Part shown: positions 56,640-64,000 of the stretch, piece after piece
How positions within the stretch are numbered: the first letter of the stretch is position 1
Layout: each line of letters opens with the position of its first letter
Source: Wurfbainia villosa
Lineage: Eukaryota > Streptophyta > Magnoliopsida > Zingiberales > Zingiberaceae
DNA length: 64,000 bases
Assembly: GCA_025175895.1 (NCBI GenBank)
Contig: CM045988.1
Span: 93,221,137 to 93,285,136, forward strand
Direction: 5' to 3'
Position numbers and translations under genes: made by a program
Notes under the pieces: generated by a model
The model's database searches: none
What the model was told of the DNA's origin: nothing
The model's input: only the letters and a program-made list of their open reading frames with translations

Positions 56640-58201
56640 TAGAGACGACGAGTCCAATACTAGTATCGCTGATCGATTCACCCGCCAAAGACTATACCTA
56701 CTTGCCCTCGATCAGTCGGACCTTCACATGATCGCCAAGATTCATCTCATTCACCAGCAGGGCCTTCCCATTCAAATTCACCTGTACCCGCCAGACACTC
56801 ATCTACTGAGAATATCGAAAGTCGACCGTATATATTTCCGATCGAGATTCGTAAGTAATATAAATATTATAATTTTTCAAAACTATCTTAATTATTTATC
56901 CAATTTTTTTCACTTTATCATAGGTTTGAAAATTGCAATCTATTATTCGCGAGATCAATAAAATCGTGAATAACTATTGGAGAGGAGACTCATTGTCATA
57001 CTCAAGTACGTCAGGACCTACAAAAGAACTATGGTAGTGCGAGTTTAAGGTATAATTGATTCATTTTATATATTAAATAAGTGATTATATAATCGATTGT
57101 TTTTTTTTCATCTCAGCGGACATTTATTTGGGACTCTTCTCCAGACTTAGAAGTTAAAAGAATTTAAAAAAAAAATGTGGCGATCATATTCGACATGTAT
57201 TGAGTCATGCCAAGAGTACTGGAAAAAAACCAGCCTGTGTCACGTCGGAAAATTGGAGTAAAATCTCCAATTATTGGCAAACTGATGAGAGCAAAAAAAG
57301 GAGTCAACAGAATAAAATAAATCAAGCATGTAATTCTGGAGACTTATCTGCAACATATGCGGGAGGATCTATAAATATCGAGGAACATTCACGTAGATTG
57401 GTAATTTTTTAATTCTACAATTAGTTTTTTAATTTATTTCAGATTATTATTTTATTTCTAACATTCTTATTTTTAGTCTAAGGAATTGGGAAAGGAGCCA
57501 GAATTTATAGATACTTTCGTTCACACTTTCCAAAAAAAAGATAAGACTTGGAGTGGAGATAGAGCTAGAGCAATTAAGGGTTAAATTAATCTTTAAACTT
57601 ATTTTATAACTTTAATTCTGTTAGTTATGTATATGTTTTGATTAAAATTTTAATTTTGTATAGGAGAGATATGATCAGTTATCCTCATCACATAGAATTT
57701 CAGGAGATGACGGTGGTAATGAGGGATCTGAGCCATCTGTTAGTAATAATTTGGATTTATGGCTTGAGGCGAGTGGAGGAGCAAAAGGGGGAAGGATATT
57801 AGGTAGCAGAATGCATAATGTTCCTCGTAGATCTATTTCTTCTACTCCACCACAGAGAGCATACGTATACATAACTTAACTGAGGAGGTTAGCAATTTGA
57901 AGGGCATAATACTTGAAAGAGATCAGCAAATTCTAGAAATACAACAACAAAACTCACAAAGAGATCAAGAAATGATAGAAATGCGACGACAACAAGCTTT
58001 TCTTATGCGACAGTTTCAGCAATTTAGTTCCGGTCCAAGTCATATTCCTCCTAGTAATGAGGATGATGGTGGCGACGATGATGATATTGTATGCATGTTT
58101 GTAATTACTACTTTTACCATTTTTTAGTTTATTGAGTTTGTTAATCCTTCATTTTTTTTATTTTTGATTAATACTTTTTATTTTGCTTTAAACAGGAATG
58201 A
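56640..58201 (+). pseudogene. Second CACTA gene, TNPD/Transposase_24-like, broken
   Basis: In En/Spm-type elements the second gene encodes a DNA-binding accessory protein. Here exons near 57114-57400, 57477-57579 and 57664-58088 read EVKRI then, after a frameshift in a run of A (57164-57176), CGDHIRHVLSHAKSTGKKPA, ENWSKISNYWQTDESKKRS, INIEEHSRRL and SKELGKEPEFIDTFVHTFQK, the pattern of the plant Transposase_24 family. A second frame change near 57870 precedes a Gln-rich coiled coil (LKGIILERDQQILEIQQQN). The last exon gives one residue and a stop. The N-terminal part (SNTSIADRFTRQRLYLLALD) is too decayed to assign. Confidence 0.78.
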
Positions 58202-58714
58202 TGAAGCCAATCCTTATGTCGGTTGAAATTGCACATCTGAGTAAGTCTATGCATATTTATTTTCGTGTTAGTAGATAGTTTTTTTTTAATGTATGATATT
58301 TTTTGTTTGTTTCTTTTCTAATGCAGGTAGAAGAATGATCACTGCTGTTTAGCAGATGATCTTTTCTTTTTTCTTTCGCATGTGTTGAGATATTTTGAGT
58401 GGACATTGTTATTTGGATATCAGAACTATGTTGATGTTTGGAATGTTATAGGATATAACTTTGTTGTTTGGAATGTTGTATTGTTCTTAACTTATTGTGT
58501 TAGTTTGTATTTATTAGGATATGAAATATTTTTGGATATTATTGAATGTTATTTTGTTGTATTGAATGTGTGCGTGTTTTGTTTGTATTGAATGTATTTA
58601 TTTGGATATTAAATATTTTTGGATATCAGAACTTATTGTGTTTTGTTTTGTGTGTGTGAAATTTATATATACGATAAAATATCGAAACGGATGGAACCTG
58701 CTGAAAATTTTTTT
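58202..58714 (+). other. 3' flank of the second CACTA gene
   Basis: T-rich DNA with several TGTTGTTTGGAATGTTATA-like repeats (about 58430-58620, built on GGATATTGAATGTT). Likely the untranslated end of the transcripts. No gene. Confidence 0.45.
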
Positions 58715-59399
58715 ATTTAGCGACAAAAAAACAAATTCATTGCTAAATTCTGGGAATTCTGCGACAAATTTTGTTTTCGTCGCAAATTAGCGACGAATTT
58801 AGCAACGAAAATAACCTGCGACAAATTCTGCAACGAATTTTGCGACGAAAAATTAATTCGTCGCAAAATTTTGCGACGAAAAATAAATTCGTCGCAAAAT
58901 ATGGTTTTTTGCGACGAATTCAGCGACGATTTTTGCAACGAATTTGTATCGGTCACAAATTTAGCAACCAAATCGTAATTTCGTCGCAAATTTTCTGCGA
59001 GGAATTTATTTTTTCGTCGGAAAGTTTTGCGACGAATTTTTTTTTTATCGCGAAAATTAGCAACGAAAACACTTTATTCGTCGCAAAAATATGCGACGAA
59101 TTTTTAATTAAATCATGATTTCGACGAAATAAATAAAATTGCCGCATATTTTCTTGACGAATACGACGAAATTTTGAATTGTCAGAATAGCGTCTCTGCG
59201 AAATTAGCGACGAAATTTTGAATTCGTCGCTAAAATTCGTCGCAAGAATTCGTTGCTATTTTTGTCGCTAATATTTGCGACGCTTTATCCACAACGAAAA
59301 TATTTTTGTCGCTAAATTCGTCGCTAATTTATTTTGCGACGATTTTTTTTTTAAAATTAATCATTAAATTCGTCGCCAATGAATATATTTTTTGTAGTG
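58715..59399. repeat. Right subterminal and terminal repeats of the CACTA element
   Basis: More than a dozen GCGACGAA or TTCGTCGC copies, many as inverted pairs, end in TTTTTTGTAGTG. The ACG duplication follows. The arrangement mirrors the left end. Confidence 0.9.
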
Positions 59400-59402
59400 A
59401 CG

Positions 59403-60055
59403 TGCATGAAGAATCCTTGCCATTTTTTTCTCTGTGGAGTTTTAGGATACTCGCTCTAACTTGATGTGATATTGGGGCGCCGTATGGAGGATTTTGTCAT
59501 GCAACGTACATTGTTGTGTGTGAGCTGTGGCTGGCTTATTATCAGATGCGTAATCGAAGCTTAAGTACTCGATCAGTTATTCAGTTTGTACCAGTGAAGG
59601 ATAACTGATGGCAATAATTAAAGACTTTGAAATTCAAACGAAGGACAAGTAGTGCCAACAATTAGGGCTCGCTTTAAATTCATTTTCAACCAAATCGATG
59701 CGAACCCCGCGGAACATTTGGTTCGCAACTTTACAATGAACTGCATCAAGCCACGTCATCAAATAATGATTCGATTTATTGAGGGGTATATTTTAAATTT
59801 GAAATTGTTCAAACACAGTCGCATGATTTCATATTTACCAAAAGATGTACCTCATTCTCTTTTTATTCTTCCTATTAAATATGAATTTAATACTCAGATA
59901 TTATATGCATCTAAGTCACAACTAAAAATTTCTAACCATCCAAACATCTCGTCAACTCTCGTTCTTTAACTACACATGAACAACATTGAGCGTCTTAATC
60001 CCAGAAACACCGTCGTCATAGAAATTTAAATTCTTAGTACCATGTAAAAAAATCA
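59403..60055. other. Intergenic DNA right of the CACTA element
   Basis: No gene is recognised. An open frame at 59652-59969 (MPTIRARFKFIFNQIDANPA) has ordinary composition but matches no family I know and lacks exon or promoter signals. Confidence 0.4.
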
Positions 60056-60592
60056 GTTGAACATATAATATGGTGCTGAAAATTCTATTTCCAGGGATAC
60101 TATGGTCCTGGGATGTAAATTTCCAACACCATGTAACATCAACCTGTCGGATATAAAAGATGGTGCAGGAAAATCTAATCCAAGGAATCCCATATTCTTA
60201 GGAATTTAAATGGCTAAGACCATATAAAAATAACCCGTCGGACATAAAACGTGGTATTAGGAAATAATTTCCAGCATCACATAAATCAAATCGCCGTAGA
60301 TAAAAGGTGGTGTTGAGAAATCTAATCTCAGAATTACCGTGAGAATTATATTCTCAGGAATACAGTGGTCCTGAGATTTAAATTCCAGTACCATGTACAA
60401 TTTCAAACTGGTCGAGACAAAAGGTGGTACTGAAAATTATATTCCCAGGAACACATTGATCCTGGGATTTAATTCTAGCACCACGTACAATTTCAAGTTG
60501 GTTGAAACAAAAGGTGGTGCTGGAAATTATATTCCCAGCAACACAGTAGTCATGAGATTTAAATTCCCAGTACCACATGGCACGGAGACTAA
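60056..60592. repeat. Degenerate tandem repeat, about 88-100 bp (first block)
   Basis: Five or more imperfect copies of a unit containing AAAGGTGGTGCTGAGAATTA, TATTCCCAGGAACACAGTGG, TCCTGGGATTTAAATTCC and AGCACCACGTACAATTTCAA. One copy spans about 60419-60508. Open frames inside follow from the repeat period. Confidence 0.75.
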
Positions 60593-61165
60593 GGACACCT
60601 AATAAAATCTAGATTATCATAAATTTTGAACACATATACACAAAAGGACACTTCCCAATCCCAATTAACTTGGATTGAATCGAAGAAGAGGTGAGTAGGA
60701 TCATCAATGGATTTTGACCGAAATCCATTGATGGACCTATAGGAGTCCAATTTTTGAAATCTTAACATTGACTGAAAGATCTTACAGCATGAATTATTGA
60801 TGTGTCGAGAAAACTTGGTTATGATCCTCCTATCTCCCAGTTTTGGCCGCGTGTCACGTGGCATGGGGCATGATTTCTGAAATATGGCTGTGGATACCTA
60901 ATAAAACTTTGAATATCAGAAATTTTGGGCACATATACACAGAGGGTCACTTTCCAAACCCAATGGACTTGGATTGGATCGAAGAAGAGGTAAATAGAAT
61001 CATCAATGAATTTTGATTGAAACTCATTGATGGGCCTAGAGGAGTCCAAATTTTGAAATTTTGACATAGATTGAAAGATCTTACAGTATGAATTGTTGAT
61101 TTGTTGAAGAAATTTAGTTTTGATCATCCTACCTTCCAGTTTTGGCCACGTGCCACATAAATTCA
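60593..61165. repeat. Two tandem copies of a 299-bp unit
   Basis: The copy starting GGACACCTAATAAAATCTAG at 60593 is repeated 299 bp later as GGATACCTAATAAAACTTTG. Both run through GGATTGRATCGAAGAAGAGG and GAAAGATCTTACAG to CCAGTTTTGGCC. They lie between two blocks of the shorter repeat, so the whole may be a higher-order array. Confidence 0.75.
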
Positions 61166-61640
61166 AGTTGGGCGAGAGAAAATGTGGTGCTGAGAATTAT
61201 ATTTCCAGGAACACAGTGATCCTAAGGTTTAAATCTCAGGAACACAGTGGTCCTAAGATTTAAATTTTCAACAATACGTCAAATTTCAAACTGACCGAGA
61301 AAAAAGATGGTATTGAGAATTATATTCCCAGGAACACAGTGGTCTTAGGATTTAAAATTCCAGTACTATATAATATCAAGCTGGCCTAGAAAAAGGTGAT
61401 GTTGTGAATTATATTCTCAGGAATACAGTGGTCATCAGATTTAAATTCCCAGCACCATGTGCAATTTCAAGTTGGTCGAGATAAAAGATGATGCTAGGAA
61501 TTATATTACCAAGAACATAATGGTGATGAGATTTAAATTTTCAGCACCACGTACAATATCAAGTTGACCGAAAAAAAAGGTGAAGAACATAATGGTGTTT
61601 GAATTTAAATTTTCAATACCACATACAATATCAAGTGACG
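61166..61640. repeat. Degenerate tandem repeat (second block)
   Basis: The same short unit as in the first block resumes (GAATTATATTCCCAGGAACA, GTCCTAAGATTTAAATTTTC, CAAACTGACCGAGAAAAAAG), with about five copies of decreasing similarity until about 61640. Confidence 0.7.
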
Positions 61641-63250
61641 TTTGGATGGCTCAGAATTTTGGGTTATGACTCAGATGCATGTAAAATCTCAGTATTAATT
61701 GTATATTTATTTGACGGAAGGAGTAAAAAGAAAATAAAATATGTGTTTTAGTAAATATGAATTTATGAGATTATATTTGGACAATTTCAAATTTGAAATG
61801 TGTCCTTTGATAAATTACCGAATTCTTTAATTTATCATTAATGAATTGGTGTAGAAAGGGAAAAGGGTCTTTGAATTTCACGGTAAATTATCGGACGTGT
61901 ATGTAAGATTAAGATTTATCATTTAATACGAATATTCAACTTTTATATTTATCAAAATATATAATTATTTTTAATTATGTCTTTCTATTGATGATATGAA
62001 TTATCAATCAATTTGATATTTAAGCCAAATTCATCTTTAAATTTACTGTACTTAATTTGGAATTAATAACCGATTGATGATGTAATTCACTAATATATAA
62101 CAATCGAGTCCATAAGTCGATTTCTAAATTTATTTTATTTGATTTAACATCGTCAACCAATTGTTTAAATGCATTAATCGATTGTTAAATATTTTATCAA
62201 TTTTAAAAATTTACAACTCTTAAAATTCAGATTCAAAGGCATAAATATACTTAGGAGCTTCTTAGGAATATAATTGTTTTAATTTAGAGTGATTCTAAGT
62301 TTCTTAAGGTCATCCGTGAATTTTAACCAATGATTTTAGACCCTTCAAAAATATTTTAAAACAAATTCATTGTACTCTTTATATATATACAACTATATCT
62401 TTAGATTTGTATTTCATAATTTAGATAGAGTGTCATGGATTTTCAAAATTGATAAAATATTTAATAATTGACTGACGATAAAAAATCTAGCATAATAAAC
62501 TGATGAATTCGAATGTTATATATTAGTTAACGATGTATCCTTAGTAGTTGACCAATGACAAAGTGGAAAGGGAGCATAATTAGAAATGACAATTTTTAAT
62601 TTGTGCTCTCTGATTTTCTCTCTCCTCGACTTCAAAATATCTTTGTTATTATAATAGAAACGAGCATGACAATTGAAATTCAAGTCGAGTAAGATTGTTT
62701 ACCAATTTAACCAAAACTACTAAATAAATTTAAATTGGTTAAAGCTTTAGTTAAAAAAAAACAATTATTGATTGTGTTTGTTGTAGCCTTTGAAATTTTA
62801 CTCAGTTCCTTTTTTAATACAATTGAGCATCCGAAGGTAATATAGAAGCATTTATTATAAAGAGTAGCTACAGTGTCTAATATGATCCAATCCTAATGCA
62901 AGCCTTAAAGCCTTTCAAGTTAGCCTTTAGGGTTAGTTCAATTGATAAATACATTAGAATAATTTTTAAGTGGGTAAGAGTCAATTTCTGAAAGTTTCAT
63001 CATCCAAGACTATCGATCGACCCTCTCTTCTATACTTATCAACTGAATTCCTGATTTACTTTCTCCATCGATAAAAGTCGCCGAAAGAGACCGCTAATGT
63101 AGCGGTTCATATTTATTTTTCTTAAAGCCTTTGAAGTAGTTCTGTTGTGGTGTTACTTTTGATGGTTGAATTCAAGATCGTCTAGAAGCGTTACAAGAAA
63201 ATCCTTAATTAGAGATCGATTTACCTAAAATTGATAGATATTTAGCTAGC
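61641..63250. other. AT-rich intergenic DNA
   Basis: No gene, RNA gene or clear repeat. It begins GACGTTTGGATGGCTCAGAA, similar in style to terminal repeats of small DNA transposons, but no matching inverted end was found. Several AATCGATTGWTAA-type words occur near 62070-62190. Confidence 0.4.
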
Positions 63251-63525
63251 TTTTGATGTGAGCAAAATATATAGGATTTTAGAAGTAGTTTTAGCACACA
63301 TCTTATTATATTTTATACTTATTTCATGCATATTCGTCCTTGTTTTGTATTCATTTTCTATTTTCTAGTTTGGAGATCTATTTTTGCTATTTTTATGTGC
63401 AGAGCATTATTTTTGGAGCAAAAATAGAGCAATTTGTGGAGCACGATTCTTAGAAAACACGCACTGGTCATGTCCCAAGACATAGGCATATTTTCGAAGA
63501 GAAACGGATCAAAACTGACACTCCA

Positions 63526-63555
63526 GAAATTCACACGGTCGACCGTGTGAATTTC
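63526..63555. repeat. 30-bp perfect palindrome
   Basis: The sequence is exactly self-complementary over 15 bases each side of the centre at 63540/63541 (core ACACGGTCGACCGTGT). A related imperfect palindrome follows at about 63612-63656. Confidence 0.93.
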
Positions 63556-63836
63556 ACTCGGCCATGTGTTTTTTCCAGCCCAATTTTCAGCCTAGAATTC
63601 ATCAATTTTCAGCCTTGCACACGGTCGACTGTGTGAAATTCACACAGCCGTGTGGCGACGGCACAGATTCGAGAAAATAGAATTTTTCCAAGCACTTATG
63701 GAAAGTCAGAACCGTCTCTATATATAGGAAACTCGTCTAAGAGGCTGGGAATTTCGAGGGGAGGCGCCGAAGGGCTCCCAAGCCCTAGAGGAGGCACGAC
63801 GGCAGGGAAGCTCACAACGGGGAGAGAGGAAGCGGC

Positions 63837-64000
63837 TCAAAGACTGGAATCTATGCTCTAACACCTTGGAGAACAACATGAGTATTGCATTTATTCTTGA
63901 ACATCTTTGCATTGTAATAATTCTTTTTATGATGCTCAAAGATCGGAATCTACGCTCCAACACCTTGGAGAACAACATGAGTACTGCATTTATTCTTAAA
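63837..64000. repeat. Tandem duplication with about 101-bp period
   Basis: AACACCTTGGAGAACAACAT, GAGTATTGCATTTATTCTT and their surroundings occur near 63860 and again about 101 bp later with few changes. The second copy runs to the window end. Confidence 0.85.

Larger units (their letters stand above)
50274..59399 (+). mobile_element. CACTA (En/Spm) DNA transposon, full length
   Basis: It begins CACTACAAAAAAACTGC and ends with the reverse complement of CACTACAAAAAATATATTC. It is flanked by a 3-bp duplication ACG (50271-50273 and 59400-59402). These are the defining CACTA features. The 9.1-kb element has dense subterminal GCGACGAA repeats at both ends, a TNP2-type transposase gene and a second TNPD-like gene, both on the plus strand. 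Both genes carry stops or frameshifts, so it is probably immobile without help. Confidence 0.96.
63280..64000. mobile_element. LTR-like segment at the window edge
   Basis: Repeated CACACGGTCGACCGTGTG and CACACGGCCGTGTG-type inverted words, a TATATATAGG box near 63718 with a GGCTGGGAATTTCGAGG leader-like stretch, and a GC-rich patch after it resemble the LTR of a plant gypsy element, plus orientation. Its partner LTR and coding region would be outside the window, so this is tentative. Confidence 0.35.

Noticed and set aside
60378..61166. Minus-strand frames of 66-115 codons in the tandem repeats
   Set aside because: Their length comes from repeat periodicity; the translations repeat with the DNA unit and match no family.
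1..64000. tRNA, rRNA or other structured RNA genes
   Set aside because: No cloverleaf-compatible or rRNA-like segment was recognised; the TGGTATCAGAGC sites are retrotransposon primer sites and not tRNA genes. A tRNAscan-SE or Infernal run would decide.

Overview
This window is nuclear DNA of a flowering plant. No host gene is convincingly intact and about 80 % is transposable element. Lineage cannot be fixed from the sequence. The evidence is: plant-type Ty1/copia and Tat-type Ty3/gypsy retrotransposons with tRNA-Met-type primer sites, a full-length CACTA (En/Spm) DNA transposon, GT-AG introns, and a relic of the plant UPF3 gene.

Left end (1-992): two copies of one small inverted-repeat element, one inserted in the other; the inner copy has a GC-rich core. 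From 1058 to 34362 lies a nested stack, all on the minus strand. The oldest layer, E, is a decayed Tat-like gypsy element (LTRs 1058-1461 and 34000-34362) that keeps gag and protease but shows no reverse transcriptase or integrase. E was hit by a TRIM miniature retrotransposon (31037-31746) and by copia element A (3592-30122, duplication CGATT). A was then hit twice: by copia C inside its RNase H (5956-15139, duplication GAAGT) and by copia B inside its integrase (17300-25937, duplication CATAG). With the insertions removed, A's pol reads in normal order.

Middle (34363-43522): microsatellites and a short dispersed repeat, then copia D (35683-43522, duplication CTATC). D has short LTRs and the best preserved pol in the window. 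It has a leader of about 2 kb that holds an additional broken same-strand reading frame ending in a hydrophobic, membrane-anchor-like tail, which is the most unusual feature here.

Right (43523-64000): the least transposon-dense DNA. It holds a GC-rich gene-start-like block with a possible three-exon small gene, a damaged UPF3 first exon, coding-like fragments on both strands, the complete 9.1-kb CACTA element (50274-59399, duplication ACG) with a TNP2-type transposase and a second TNPD-like gene, an array of degenerate tandem repeats (60.06-61.64 kb), AT-rich DNA, and an LTR-like segment with a 30-bp perfect palindrome at the right edge.

Most element genes carry stops or frameshifts, so the elements look non-autonomous. 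Boundaries rest on direct reading of terminal motifs, primer sites, purine tracts and target-site duplications. No alignment or database search was run.
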